This document shows positions 52,769 to 62,347 of a stretch of 64,000 nucleotides of DNA, one piece after another. Made by a program: the position numbers and the translations under genes. Under the pieces are notes generated by a model. That model did not search any database. It saw only the letters and a program-made list of their open reading frames with translations, and was not told the origin of the DNA. This DNA is from Halosimplex carlsbadense 2-9-1 (GTDB lineage Archaea; Halobacteriota; Halobacteria; Halobacteriales; Haloarculaceae), in contig NZ_AOIU01000011.1 of NCBI RefSeq assembly GCF_000337455.1, forward strand, positions 87,934 to 151,933, written 5' to 3'. Each line of letters starts with the position of its first letter. Positions within the stretch are counted from its first letter, which is position 1.

Positions 52769-53873
52769 GTGCTGAATACAGAGGACGAACCTATCGGTAC
52801 CGGCCTACCAATCATTCAGATCTCCCTGTGTAGGCAGAGTGTTCGGAAGAGAATATCTCGGCCGCCCGATTCAGGGGAATCCGATGCTCGGGACGAACTG
52901 GGCAACCCCGTACCAGAGGCAAATGCCGCCGATGAAGAAGTAGACGGTAGCCCGCTTGAGTTGGTGTTTCACCGCGCCCTTCCGGCGCCGATCGGTGAGG
53001 TAGAACGTCCCGTCGTCAGCGGGGACGATCTTTGCAACCGGCGCGTGCGGGTCGTCGCTATCTACGGGTTCGGCGTGGCCGATAACGTGGACTTCGTCTC
53101 CGCTCGCGAGCGTCTCCTCGAAGTAGCGGCGGTCGCCCTGCTCGTCTTCCCACGTCGGCACGTCGGCCTCGGGCTGTCGCTCCCGGAGTTCGTGTTCGTC
53201 CGTGAACTCTCGAACGTGGTCGGGAGGAGCCTCGGAGACGGCCACCTCCAACACAGGATCGCCAGGGAAGCCCGCGAGGTCCAGTTCCAGTCCGTTTAGC
53301 TCCTCCTCTCCCGACACCTCGACACGGACCGGGCCGGACCCGTCGTCAACGAGGAATGACACGGTCTTGTACCCCTCCCCCCGGCCCCACCAGTGATGGC
53401 CACTCCCCAACTCGTGGCCGACGAATTCCTTGAGCTGCCACTTCGAGAGCACCCCTCGCTCCCGCTTAAAGGGAGAGCGGAGAGCGTCTGTGACTGGCCC
53501 CTCAATTCGTGCGTTGATGGCGACCATCCCCGACTCGGCAATGCTCCCGGTAGCCACGATCGACCTGTCGAACACGCCTACCTGATGGCGAACCCGTTTT
53601 ATACCCACATAGATGGCGAACACGCCGAACAGCAGGACACCTCCGTCGAACAGCGTTCCAAGGGCGTCAGTAATCGCCCGGATCATCGTATGGAATAGCG
53701 TCGATATTCTGATAAAAGTCTTTCTGCGAAAACGGGCGACACGGGCCGTCCGTGGAGGACCGGTAGCTGTCGGGATCTCCCGTTTTCGCCAACAGAGTCC
53801 CCTGATGGTTGTACGGTCCAGCGACACTCGGAACCCCGACTCTCACGACCGATACGCGCCCTGTATTCAGTAC
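52769..53873. repeat. Inverted motif pair around the GIDE-like gene
   Basis: GTGCTGAATACAGAGG at 52769-52784 and its inverted relative CCTGTATTCAGTAC (53860-53873) lie 1.1 kb apart, facing one another; a weaker relative CCTCTGTACTGAG is at 53925-53937. They border a stretch lower in GC than its surroundings. They may be remains of transposon ends or a MITE pair; no transposase is present. Confidence 0.45.
52871..53686 (-). CDS. GIDE-domain-like membrane protein
   Basis: 271 residues. One N-terminal helix (GVLLFGVFAIYVGIKRVRHQ), a middle domain of the GIDE/MUL1 type (VATGSIAESGMVAINARIEG..., GEEELNGLELDL) facing outside, and a C-terminal helix (YFFIGGICLWYGVAQFV). No RING finger, so not itself a ubiquitin ligase. 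Third positions are less GC-rich than neighbours, supporting transfer. Confidence 0.72.
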   Translation of the reverse strand: MIRAITDALGTLFDGGVLLFGVFAIYVGIKRVRHQVGVFDRSIVATGSIAESGMVAINARIEGPVTDALRSPFKRERGVLSKWQLKEFVGHELGSGHHWWGRGEGYKTVSFLVDDGSGPVRVEVSGEEELNGLELDLAGFPGDPVLEVAVSEAPPDHVREFTDEHELRERQPEADVPTWEDEQGDRRYFEETLASGDEVHVIGHAEPVDSDDPHAPVAKIVPADDGTFYLTDRRRKGAVKHQLKRATVYFFIGGICLWYGVAQFVPSIGFP

Positions 53874-54011
53874 AACGCTTCTGACAGATAACAGTCGTGT
53901 CACTGAAAAAATCAGTGCATCGTTCCTCTGTACTGAGCGAAGACTGGGAACAGAGGAGTGGTGCGGGAACCGTCGTGCGACACCCCTAGGAACGGCGAGC
54001 GAGGTCCCGTC
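53687..54011. other. Intergenic region, AT-richer
   Basis: No convincing gene. Contains a perfect small hairpin CACTGA-AAAAA-TCAGTG (53901-53917) and the inverted CTGAATAC-type motifs. Several short frames lack codon bias. The minus-strand hairpin could be a terminator-like or attachment remnant. Confidence 0.35.
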
Positions 54012-55526
54012 TCACAGCCAGTCGACGAAGGTGCCCTCCAGCAGCGTCTCCTCCTGATGGTCGACGTATGTCGACTGCATCCCCCAGATGGCTTCGGCGA
54101 GGGGGACGTTCCGGTCGACGGCGGCGGCGACGTGGTCGTGTTTCCAGCGGGCGGGGGTGATCCGGCGGTCGGCCCGCTCGCGGAGCGGGCGGACGTAGCG
54201 GCGGGCGGCGTCCGTGGAGAGCCCCTGGGTCTCGAGACCCTGCCGGGCGGCCTCGAACAGCTCGCCGTAGATGTGGTCGAGGTCGGTCGTCTCCTCGCCG
54301 TCGGTGGTGATCCAGGTGAGGTCGGCGCCCAGCCCCTCGCGGCTGGCGGCGTAGAAGTTCTCGCGGGCACGCTCCCAGTCCATCGCCCGGACGGGGTGTT
54401 CGATGCTGGTGAGCGTGGTGAGCAGGCCGGCGAACACCGCCTGGAAGCTCACGGCGTCGCGGACGGTGGGCTGGCCGGGCAGCGGGCGGAACTCGATGCG
54501 GGCGTTGGCCTGGGGCTCGGTGGGTCCGTCGAAGACGGGGCGGATCCACCGCCAGTAGCTGCCGTGTTTGTGTCGGAAGTGGACGAACGCGTCGTCGAAG
54601 CGCCCCCCAGCCTCCACGTCCACCGGGACGATCGTCTCGTCGGCGACGACGTCGTCGATGGCGTCCTCGACGCTGTCGAAATCGGGCGGGAACCGGACCT
54701 TGTCGGCGTCGTCGTCGTCCGCCGGGTTGAGTACGTCCTCGAAGACGGTGATGCGGTTCTCCAGCCAGGCGTCCTCGACGATCTCGGTGTCGTCGGCGTC
54801 GTCGTACAGATCGGGCGGAAAGAAGGGGGCGTTGACGCCCAGGGCAAGCAGCGGCCCCGCCACCCGTAGAGCGTAGCGGAAGTACTCGGGCAAGTCGGGG
54901 GCGTGGGGGATCTGGTAGTGCGGCTGGATGGAGGTGATGAGGCTCTCGGGCATGACGGTGTCGGCCGACAGCGAGACGTGGGGTGCCTCGATGCGCATGC
55001 CCGTCGGGTAGTCGGTGTTGGCCATCGTGTGGTAGCGAGCGGCGTCGGACATGTTGGTCGCGATGCGGACGCCGTCCTGCTCGACCGAGTCACAGAGGTA
55101 GTCGGTCGCGGTCTCGCCCGTGGGCGGGACGGTCCACATGCCGTCGCTGACCAGGCGGATGTCGTCGCGGCCGGTTCGCTTCAGGGCCGGCGTGAGGTTC
55201 GCCTTGAGTTCGTGCTCCTGTGCGACGAGACCGTGCTCGTTGAGCGGCTGGGGGCTGGTCTGCATCTCGGCGTTGTGCAGCCCCAGTTCCTTCTCGAAGC
55301 CGATGAGATCGAGCAGGCCGCGTGGGACCCGCTTGAGCGACCCCGAGCGGGCGTCGACGGCGTACAGCTCGAGTTCGAGGCCGACGATGGCTTCCGTATT
55401 GTCGAACGTACCGTCGCGCACCTCGGTTTTGAGCCGCTCGGCCTCCTCGGCGGCCCGCCGGTCGAACGCCTCGCGGTCGACCGCCTGTGCCTCCCGGACG
55501 CGAGCCGCGAGTTCGGAGCCGGACAT
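54012..55526 (-). CDS. gshA: GCS2-type glutamate-cysteine ligase-like protein
   Basis: 504 residues from ATG 55526. The GCS2 fold is seen in IVGLELELYAVDARSG (metal Glu pair), LHNAEMQTSPQPL, HVSLSA, GVNAPFFPPDL, and ARIEFRPLPGQPTV. Joins glutamate and cysteine with ATP to gamma-glutamylcysteine, the haloarchaeal low-molecular-weight thiol. It is longer than the roughly 360-residue GshA described in Haloferax, so substrate range may differ. Confidence 0.75.
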   Translation of the reverse strand: MSGSELAARVREAQAVDREAFDRRAAEEAERLKTEVRDGTFDNTEAIVGLELELYAVDARSGSLKRVPRGLLDLIGFEKELGLHNAEMQTSPQPLNEHGLVAQEHELKANLTPALKRTGRDDIRLVSDGMWTVPPTGETATDYLCDSVEQDGVRIATNMSDAARYHTMANTDYPTGMRIEAPHVSLSADTVMPESLITSIQPHYQIPHAPDLPEYFRYALRVAGPLLALGVNAPFFPPDLYDDADDTEIVEDAWLENRITVFEDVLNPADDDDADKVRFPPDFDSVEDAIDDVVADETIVPVDVEAGGRFDDAFVHFRHKHGSYWRWIRPVFDGPTEPQANARIEFRPLPGQPTVRDAVSFQAVFAGLLTTLTSIEHPVRAMDWERARENFYAASREGLGADLTWITTDGEETTDLDHIYGELFEAARQGLETQGLSTDAARRYVRPLRERADRRITPARWKHDHVAAAVDRNVPLAEAIWGMQSTYVDHQEETLLEGTFVDWL

Positions 55527-55620
55527 ACCACCCCGTTCGACCGCCGCGGTACTTGAACGTGGGGCACTCGGGGAATCGAGCCACGAGATATTTACCGCCG
55601 ACGCCGCGATATCTGTGTCG

Positions 55621-56391
55621 ATGCCCCGACTCACGCGCCGCCGCGCCCTCCAGGCAGCGGTCGGACTGGCCGCCGGACTCGCCGGCTGCCCCGACGGCGA
55701 CACCGACGCCGGCCGCGGTTCGGCCGGCACCCCCGTTGGGTCGCCGACACAGCCGGTCCCCACCGTCGGCGACGGCCGCGTCGTCGACCCCGAGTACGTC
55801 ACGCTCCGCGCCGAAGAGGCCGATTACGACGACCCGCTCGCGTGGTTCGTCCCGGATCCCGCCGACAGGCCGACCGCCGGCGGGACCGTCGAGCCGACGG
55901 CCCGCGAGACAGAGGGCCTGGTCGCCGACGAGGCGACCGCGGAGACGTTCGCCGTCGCCGACCGCGTGACCGAGAGCGAGGTCTCCGCCGGCGCCGAGAC
56001 CGCCCGCTCGTTCGTCGCCGAGACCGACTTCGACAGCGAGACGCTACTGGTCGACTGGCGCCCGGTCGAAGCGTGTTACCGGCTGGTGCTCTGTCACGTC
56101 GTCTGGAACGACGGCGAGGTCGAGACCCGCTACGGCCGCTTCCTCCGCGACGCCGACGTGGCCTGCGAGAGCGGCGAGCGCGACGCTCGCGTCACCATCG
56201 CTCGTCTCCCCGCCCCCCTCGACCCGACGGAGTTCGAGATGGGCGGGTCCGGCGTCGCCAGCGGCGAGTGCTTCCCGATGGAGCGCGAGCGCGCTCGACC
56301 GACGGCCCGGTCCCGCTCGGTGACAGAGACCGGACCGGCGACCGCTACCGACGCGGCCGCGCCAGCGACCACCGATGGAGGGTCCCGATGA
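55621..56391 (+). CDS. Tat lipoprotein of unknown function
   Basis: 256 residues. LTRRRALQAAVG then LAGC (Cys23): Tat signal with lipidation site. The rest is a soluble domain with two Cys (EACYRLVLC) that may form a disulfide outside the cell. Followed by a second lipoprotein gene overlapping its stop by ATGA, so translated together. No known family. Confidence 0.7.
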   Translation: MPRLTRRRALQAAVGLAAGLAGCPDGDTDAGRGSAGTPVGSPTQPVPTVGDGRVVDPEYVTLRAEEADYDDPLAWFVPDPADRPTAGGTVEPTARETEGLVADEATAETFAVADRVTESEVSAGAETARSFVAETDFDSETLLVDWRPVEACYRLVLCHVVWNDGEVETRYGRFLRDADVACESGERDARVTIARLPAPLDPTEFEMGGSGVASGECFPMERERARPTARSRSVTETGPATATDAAAPATTDGGSR

Positions 56392-57728
56392 CGGACGATC
56401 CGTCGGCGTCCGACGCCGTCCGCTTCACTCGTCGGGGCGCGCTCGCGCTCGGCGGTGCGACGCTGCTGGCGGGTTGCGGCGGCCTGAACAACCCCCTGAA
56501 GCCGGGTCCAGTAGAACTCGACGGAGCCGCCCTGACCCGGACCGCCGACCGGGACGGGCCGTCGGTCGACCACCCGCTCCCGGTCGCGGTGGCCGACGCC
56601 CACGTCGCCGACTCCCGGGAGCGCGCTCATGCCATGCTCGATACGGTGCCGCTCCCACTGACTACCGACGACCTCCCCAACGGCGCGATGCGCGAGGCGA
56701 TCGCAGACCGCGCCGAACATGCCCGCGAACACCTCGCAGAGGCGGTCAAGGCGACCGGGACTCGCGAGCGACTCCAGTTGCTCGCCCACGCCCGCGGTCC
56801 CGCCCGCGCGGTCGAGGCCACGTGGGCGACCGTCGAGGGCGACCTGACCGCCGCCGACGTGCGCTCAGCCCGGGAGTCGGTCCGCGCGGATCTCCGCCGG
56901 TTCCGCGAGGGACGGGAGTACGTGGGTGACCCCGGGGACCCGGTTCGCGCGGTGATCGTCCACGCGCTCGTCGGGTCGTGGCTCCGGGACGCAGACCGCC
57001 ACGTCGTGGACGAACCCGACGAGTCCTCGCCTGTCACCCCGATCACCGTCGGCGAGCGCGCCAACGAGGTCGAACAGGCCCGCGCCACGCTCGGTGACGC
57101 TCGCCACGTCGGCGAGCGGTTCACCGAGTCGCTGTCCGAGCCCCGGTCGCTGGAGGCCACCTTCACCGATGCCCGCGACTCGCTGGCCGAGACGATCGAC
57201 TCGCGGATGACCGACACGCCCGCCGAACACGCCGAACTCCCGGACCTCGTCGACGGCGGCGGCGACCTGGAGGGGACGGTCGCCGGCGCGGCGCTCCGCG
57301 AGTTACACGGCGACCTCCCCTACGAGGGGGAGTTCGTCCCGGCCGCCGAACTCCCCGGGCGGATCCTGTGGCAGGTCGAGACGCTGGCGCAGATCGGCGG
57401 CTTCGAGACGCTGCGCGACCGGATCGCCGCCGGCGACCACCGGACGATCGAGAGCGCCGACGACGTCGAAGAACTGCGGCGGGCGGCCGCGGCGGCCGTC
57501 GAGGACGCGCTGGCCGAGAGCGCGGACGAACGGCTTGCGCGGACGGAACTCGCCACCCTCGCGAGCTGGTTCGACTACGCCGCGGACAGCCTCGACCTCT
57601 ACGGCGACGACTCGGTCGAACTCGAGCGGGTCGCCGACGACATCGCGCTGTACCGCCAGATCGAAGTGATCGCCGGCGCCGTCCCGGCGGCCGTCGACGA
57701 GACGCTAGCCGCGCTCGGGGTCGAGTGA
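56388..57728 (+). CDS. Tat lipoprotein, helical, paralogue A
   Basis: 446 residues. FTRRGALALGGATLLAGC: Tat signal, Cys30 lipidated. The remainder is all-helical: VGDPGDPVRAVIVHALVGSWL, ARHVGERFTESLSEPRSLEATFTDARDSL, ETLAALG end. Strongly similar in layout to the gene at 57813 (same ARHV...ESL...STF/ATFxDA motif and VDETLAAL end). Not recognised as a named family. Overlaps the previous lipoprotein gene by four bases. Confidence 0.75.
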   Translation: MTDDPSASDAVRFTRRGALALGGATLLAGCGGLNNPLKPGPVELDGAALTRTADRDGPSVDHPLPVAVADAHVADSRERAHAMLDTVPLPLTTDDLPNGAMREAIADRAEHAREHLAEAVKATGTRERLQLLAHARGPARAVEATWATVEGDLTAADVRSARESVRADLRRFREGREYVGDPGDPVRAVIVHALVGSWLRDADRHVVDEPDESSPVTPITVGERANEVEQARATLGDARHVGERFTESLSEPRSLEATFTDARDSLAETIDSRMTDTPAEHAELPDLVDGGGDLEGTVAGAALRELHGDLPYEGEFVPAAELPGRILWQVETLAQIGGFETLRDRIAAGDHRTIESADDVEELRRAAAAAVEDALAESADERLARTELATLASWFDYAADSLDLYGDDSVELERVADDIALYRQIEVIAGAVPAAVDETLAALGVE

Positions 57729-57778
57729 CTCGGTGATCGGCGGTCGCCGCTCCCGTCGACCCGTCCCGGACCACGAAA

Positions 57779-57787
57779 CCTTTATTG
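57779..57787 (+). promoter_or_regulatory. TATA box of paralogue B
   Basis: CCTTTATTG lies about 30 nt before ATG 57813; it separates this gene from the lipoprotein pair upstream. Confidence 0.5.
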
Positions 57788-57812
57788 CACCGTCGCTTCG
57801 CCCGATGTGTCA

Positions 57813-59177
57813 ATGTACGGACTGACGCGACGACGGCTGCTGGCGGTCGCGGGAGCGGCGGCGCTCGGTGGCTGTGGCGGCCTCGGCACGAGCGGGGAGG
57901 GGGAGCCGACGCCGCTGGACGCGACGGCGGTCGCGACCGCCGTCTCGGGGTCGCTCCCGGCGGTGACCGAACCGTTTCCCGTCCTCGTCGCCCCGTCGCA
58001 CTTCGCCGGCGCCCGGCGCGCGGTCCGGTCAACGCTCGGCGTTCTCCCCGAGCCGATCCCGTCGACGGGGCCGCCCGACGAGGGGACCCGGACGATGGTC
58101 GAGCGTAGCGTCGAGTACACTCGCGAGAGCCTCTCGACCGCGGGGAACGCCGAAACGGCCCGGGAACGACTCGATGACCTCCGCGACGCGCGCTTCTCGG
58201 CCGAGCGCGCCGCGGCCACGTGGGCGTTCGCGACCGACGAACTCTCCCGCGAGGCGGTGCGCTCGCGGGCGCTGACGCTCGAACGCCAGGTCGCGGAGTT
58301 CCGCGAGGACCGCGCCCTCGTCGGCGACCCCGCCGACCCCGTTCGAGCGTTGCTCGCCAACGCCATCGTCGAGTCGTTGGCCGAGCAGGCGGGCGACGAC
58401 GCCACGCCCCAGTGGGACGACTACGAGCGCGCCTCCTCCGACGCACCGACCGCCGCCGACGCCGAGGCCGAACAGTTGCCCGACGCGCGAGCGGTCGGCG
58501 AGCGCGCCGGGACGATCGCGGAGGGTCGGGCGCGACTGGCCGACGCCCGCCACGTGGACGAGCAGTTCTCCGAATCGCTGACCGACGCTTCGTCGATGGG
58601 GTCGACGTTCGCTGACGCCAGCGAGTCGCTGACGGCGACGCTCGAATCGGATATCGCGGATCTCCCGGACCCGGACGTGAACACCGCGTCCGAACTGGTC
58701 GGGCCGGAGGTGGGCGATATCGGCCGGTCGGTCGAATCCGCGCTCCGACAGCTCCACGGCGACGCCCACTACCTCGCCGACCGCGACGCGACGGCGGACC
58801 CGGCTTCGGCCGTGCTCGGGCGCTACGAGGGGATCGCGATGGCCGGCGCCTTCCTGTCGCTACGCGAACGCGTAGTCGAGGGTGACGAACTCGATGTCGA
58901 CGGCGCCGCGGATCTGCGCGAGCGCCGCGACGAGGCCGTCACGGCCGTCGGGGACGCGCTCGAAACCAGCGCCGACGAGCGACTGGCGCGGGAACTGCTG
59001 GCGTATCCGGTCGCGCAGATTGCCAGCACCGACGCGTCGCTCCGCGAGTGGGACCAGCCGACCCTCCAGCACGCCGCAGTGACCGACCGGGCCAGATACT
59101 ACGTCGAGTTCGCCGCCCTCGCCCGCGCGACTCCCGACGCCGTCGACGAGACGCTGGCCGCGCTCGACGCCGCGTAG
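57813..59177 (+). CDS. Tat lipoprotein, helical, paralogue B
   Basis: 454 residues from ATG 57813 (GTG 57807 is possible). LTRRRLLAVAGAAALGGC: Tat signal, Cys21. Shares with the previous gene VGDPADPVRALLANAIVESL, ARHVDEQFSESLTDAS, LRQLHGDAHY and DAVDETLAALDA. Both proteins probably sit on the outer membrane face as a pair of long helical rods. No enzyme motif. Confidence 0.75.
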   Translation: MYGLTRRRLLAVAGAAALGGCGGLGTSGEGEPTPLDATAVATAVSGSLPAVTEPFPVLVAPSHFAGARRAVRSTLGVLPEPIPSTGPPDEGTRTMVERSVEYTRESLSTAGNAETARERLDDLRDARFSAERAAATWAFATDELSREAVRSRALTLERQVAEFREDRALVGDPADPVRALLANAIVESLAEQAGDDATPQWDDYERASSDAPTAADAEAEQLPDARAVGERAGTIAEGRARLADARHVDEQFSESLTDASSMGSTFADASESLTATLESDIADLPDPDVNTASELVGPEVGDIGRSVESALRQLHGDAHYLADRDATADPASAVLGRYEGIAMAGAFLSLRERVVEGDELDVDGAADLRERRDEAVTAVGDALETSADERLARELLAYPVAQIASTDASLREWDQPTLQHAAVTDRARYYVEFAALARATPDAVDETLAALDAA

Positions 59178-59188
59178 CCCCGTCACTC

Positions 59189-59695
59189 TCAGACGCGCCG
59201 TTCGATCGACTCGACCGCTTGCGCCGGGGTCTCGACGTGGTCGATACCCTCGACGCCGTCGACGGGCGCGCCTATGTCGCGCCCGTCTGCTCGTTGCGTC
59301 TGCGACGCAACGCCGTCGACGCTGTGGGTCCCGAGCCCCGCGACCGGTTTGCCGAAGTCCAGCGCGTGGCCGAGTTCCGAGAGCGTCCCGGTGCCGCCGT
59401 CGACCGCGACCGCGGCGTCGCCGTTCAGCACGACGAGGACGTTCCTGGCGTTGCCCATCCCGGTCGCGATCGCCGTCTCGACGTGCTCGTTGGCGTCCGC
59501 GCGGCGCTCGGTCGGCAGGATTCCGATGGTGTGGCCGCCGACCTCGCTCGCGCCGCGACAGACGGCCTCCATCACGCCGCCGAGACCACCGCAGACGACT
59601 TCGTGACCGCGTTCGGCGAGTTCCCGGCCGAGTTCCTCCGCGGTCGCGGCTTCCGTTTCGGTGACCCGTCCGCCGCCGATGACGCTGACTCGCAT
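59189..59695 (-). CDS. LOG-like nucleotide phosphoribohydrolase (TIGR00725 type)
   Basis: 168 residues. Rossmann-like: VVCGGLGGVMEAVCRGA and DGGTGTLSELGHALDFGKP, the G-G-x-G-T-x-x-E motif of LOG/lysine-decarboxylase-like proteins that cut base-ribose bonds of nucleoside monophosphates. A palindrome is inserted in frame near the C terminus (59292-59312), coding VASQTQRADG. Convergent with paralogue B. Confidence 0.8.
   Translation of the reverse strand: MRVSVIGGGRVTETEAATAEELGRELAERGHEVVCGGLGGVMEAVCRGASEVGGHTIGILPTERRADANEHVETAIATGMGNARNVLVVLNGDAAVAVDGGTGTLSELGHALDFGKPVAGLGTHSVDGVASQTQRADGRDIGAPVDGVEGIDHVETPAQAVESIERRV
59292..59312. repeat. Palindrome inserted in frame in the LOG-like gene
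   Basis: CGTTGCGTC-TGC-GACGCAACG is a perfect 9-bp stem with 3-base loop. It encodes VASQTQRAD, which extends a surface loop of the protein beyond the family's usual length. Confidence 0.75.
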
Positions 59696-59788
59696 AGCTT
59701 CGAATGGCGTGCGGAACCACCTAAGTCGTCCCCGTCTGTGTGGGTCCGTATCCGGGCCCGGACGAAAATCGGAACCGAGAGCGACGAC

Positions 59789-61207
59789 TTACTCGACCTG
59801 CTCGAACCAGTCTTCGACGCGGGAGACGGGTGCGCCGGTGATCTCCGCCACGTCAGCGGGCTCGCTATCGAGCATGTCGGCGACGGTGGCGATGCCGGCG
59901 TCGCGCAGGCGGTCGGCGTAGGTCGGGCCGATGCCGTCGACGGTGTCCACGTCGGGACTCGACGGCTCGTCCTCGGCGGCCGCGTCGTCCGCGGCGGTCA
60001 CATCGTCCGATTCGGCCGCGTCGGTGGCGGCCTCGGCGGCCTCGTCCGCCATGGCCTCGACCTCTGCCTGGGCGTCATCCTCGGCGGCGGCCGAGCGGTC
60101 GGCGTACCACTCGCAGACCTCGGGCCAGACCTCCTCATGCGAGGAGGAGGACACCGAGAGGCCGATGTGGCCGGTGGCGTACTCGATGGTGGTCACGTCG
60201 TCGCTGCCGACGACCTCGTTGAACGGCTTGGAGGCGTCGGCGGGGATGAGGTGGTCGTACTCGCCCATGATCTGCAGGACGGGCATGTCGATCTCCTCGA
60301 TGTCGACGTGGACCCCGTCGAGCTCCATCTCGTTGTGGTAGAGCTTGTTCTCCTGGTAGAGGTCGGTGAGGAACTGGTCGTAGGCTTCGCCGGCCACGTC
60401 GATGCCCTCGGAGAGCCACCGCTCCATGCGGCCGAAGTTCTCGACGAAGTCCTCGTTCTCGAGGTTCTCGTAGAAGCGGACGTACTTCGAGACGTAGTTG
60501 TCGACGGGGTCCATCAGCGCGAAGCCCACGTCGAGGAACTCCGCGGGGACGTTGCCGAACGTCTCGGTGACGTCGTCGGGGTCGTAGTACTCCGCCGACC
60601 CCCACTGTTCGAGGACGCCGCCGGTTCCCTGGAAGCACAGCCCCGCGGCCATCAGGCCCAGGGCGTTGACCTTCTCGGGGTGGAGCGCCGCGTACATGGC
60701 CGACATCGTGCCGCCCATGCAGTAGCCGAGGACGTTGATCGCGTCCTGACCCGAGCGCTCGCGAACCACGTCGACGCAGTTCTCGATGTAGCGGTTGACG
60801 TAGTCGTCCAGCGTCAGGTGCTGGTCCATCCGCGAGGGCTCGTTCCAGTCGATGAGGTAGACGTCGTGGCCCGCTTCGAGCAGGCGCCGCACCACGGAGC
60901 GCTCCTCCTGGAGGTCGAGGATGTACGGCTTGTTGATCAGCGCGTAGACGATGAGGATCGGCACGTCGTGGGTCTCCTCGGGCTCGATGCCGGCCTCCTC
61001 GGGCTGGTAGTGGAGCAGTTCGAGCTTGTTCTCCTCGTAGACGACTTCGCTTGGGGTCTGGCCCACGTCGACGTTCTCGACGGTCGCCACCGCGTCCGGG
61101 AGTTCGCTGTTGCTCTCGGTCGTCTGCGTGAACGACTCCAGCGCGGTGCGCTGGGTGTTGAGCGCGAGCGCGAAGGGGTTGAAGGGGTTGGCGCGTTCGC
61201 TGGCCAT
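59789..61207 (-). CDS. phaC: Class III polyhydroxyalkanoate synthase subunit PhaC
   Basis: 472 residues. Polymerises (R)-3-hydroxyacyl-CoA into PHA granules with PhaE. Catalytic Cys in [16 protein letters not shown] (near residue 160), Asp in [10 protein letters not shown], His in [10 protein letters not shown]. Residues beyond 365 are an acidic linker plus a helix-hairpin-helix end ([20 protein letters not shown]), a haloarchaeal extension. Begins one base after the phaE stop. Confidence 0.93.
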   Translation of the reverse strand: MASERANPFNPFALALNTQRTALESFTQTTESNSELPDAVATVENVDVGQTPSEVVYEENKLELLHYQPEEAGIEPEETHDVPILIVYALINKPYILDLQEERSVVRRLLEAGHDVYLIDWNEPSRMDQHLTLDDYVNRYIENCVDVVRERSGQDAINVLGYCMGGTMSAMYAALHPEKVNALGLMAAGLCFQGTGGVLEQWGSAEYYDPDDVTETFGNVPAEFLDVGFALMDPVDNYVSKYVRFYENLENEDFVENFGRMERWLSEGIDVAGEAYDQFLTDLYQENKLYHNEMELDGVHVDIEEIDMPVLQIMGEYDHLIPADASKPFNEVVGSDDVTTIEYATGHIGLSVSSSSHEEVWPEVCEWYADRSAAAEDDAQAEVEAMADEAAEAATDAAESDDVTAADDAAAEDEPSSPDVDTVDGIGPTYADRLRDAGIATVADMLDSEPADVAEITGAPVSRVEDWFEQVE

Positions 61208-61208
61208 G

Positions 61209-61754
61209 TTACTCCTCCAGGTGGTCGAGGATGCGGTCGAGTTTCTGTTCGACCTCGTGCTGGCGCCGTTCGAGTTCGACGAGGCGCTCGCCGACCTCGT
61301 CCATGTCGTCGCGGGTGGGGAAGCCGAGCTGGGAGATGGTCTCCTGGCTCACGTCGTCGGCCTCGCGGCGCATCTCCATCATGCGCTCGACGAGCTGGCC
61401 GTTGGCGGCGGCGAAGGCGCTGGTCGACATGACCTCCTTGAACGCCTCGTTGGCCGACTGCAGCCAGATGTCGCGGAACTCCGCGATTTCGACGTCCTCG
61501 CCCTGGGCGGCGTCGGTGGTCCGCTCGAACATCTGCTCGGCGGCGTCCATCCACACCTCGTAGGCGCGGTTGTAGCCCTGCATGCCCTCGGCCATCGCGT
61601 CCTCCTCGGGCACCGAGTCCTCGACGGCCTCGGCCCACGACTCGACGAAGGCGGCCTGGGCCTTCATGTTCTGTTCGAGGGAGTCGGCGACCGCGTCGTT
61701 CATCTCCTCGACCATCTCTGTCCACTGCTCCTGCATCTCGTTGGTGTTGCTCAT
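61209..61754 (-). CDS. phaE: Polyhydroxyalkanoate synthase subunit PhaE
   Basis: 181 residues, all-helical. Haloarchaeal PhaE form: [40 protein letters not shown], and a C-terminal coiled coil ([20 protein letters not shown]). Short version relative to bacterial PhaE. Required with PhaC for synthase activity. Sits between phaP and phaC. Confidence 0.9.
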   Translation of the reverse strand: MSNTNEMQEQWTEMVEEMNDAVADSLEQNMKAQAAFVESWAEAVEDSVPEEDAMAEGMQGYNRAYEVWMDAAEQMFERTTDAAQGEDVEIAEFRDIWLQSANEAFKEVMSTSAFAAANGQLVERMMEMRREADDVSQETISQLGFPTRDDMDEVGERLVELERRQHEVEQKLDRILDHLEE

Positions 61755-61793
61755 GGGTATGTCTCCGGTGTCCTGAAAGAAAAAACCGTGTTC

Positions 61794-62342
61794 CTACGCG
61801 TCGACGGCGTTGGCGGCGCGCTCCTGCACGTCGGTGACCTGGTCCTGCAGGTCCTCGACCTGGTGTTGAAGCGTCTCCATCTGATCGCCCCACTGCTCGG
61901 CCACGTCGACCGACTGGGCCTCGAGCTCCTCGTGGGCCTCGGTGAGCATCGCGACCTGCTCGTCGAGCGCCTCGACGTAGTCGTGGGTCAGCTCGTCGTA
62001 GGCGTCGATGCCCTGCTCGTACTCGTCGGCGACGGTCTCGAAGACCTCCGCGTGGTTCTCCAGCAGGAAGTCGTACTGCTCGTCGACGGCCGCGCGCATC
62101 TCGTCGACGGTGCCGGCGGCGCCCGGCATCGAGGACTCGATCACGTCGAGGTAGCTGTGGACCATCGTCTGGGTCAGCTCGACGCCGCGGCGCTGTGCCG
62201 ACTCCTGGCTGTCGAAGCTGTCGACGACGGCCTCGTTCATCGTCTGCTGCATCTCCAGGGTCTGCTCGAAGGCCTTCTGGCTCTGCTCGATCGTCGCGCG
62301 CTGCATCTCGAACGCCGTGGTGATGGGGGTCGTGTATGCCAT
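61794..62342 (-). CDS. phaP: PHA granule-associated phasin
   Basis: 182 residues, acidic helical protein with long amphipathic segments (FEMQRATIEQSQKAFEQTLE; coiled-coil QWGDQMETLQHQVEDLQDQV). Coats PHA granules. ATG 62342; five-base gap from the phaR stop, so phaR-phaP are co-translated, as in Haloferax mediterranei. Confidence 0.88.
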   Translation of the reverse strand: MAYTTPITTAFEMQRATIEQSQKAFEQTLEMQQTMNEAVVDSFDSQESAQRRGVELTQTMVHSYLDVIESSMPGAAGTVDEMRAAVDEQYDFLLENHAEVFETVADEYEQGIDAYDELTHDYVEALDEQVAMLTEAHEELEAQSVDVAEQWGDQMETLQHQVEDLQDQVTDVQERAANAVDA

Positions 62343-62347
62343 GTGTA

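Noticed and set aside
52769..53299. 176-codon plus-strand frame opposite the GIDE-like gene
   Set aside because: The minus-strand gene has clear membrane helices and a domain; the plus frame has none.
53667..53903. 78-codon minus-strand frame upstream of the GIDE-like gene
   Set aside because: No codon bias, no promoter at the right distance, no motif.
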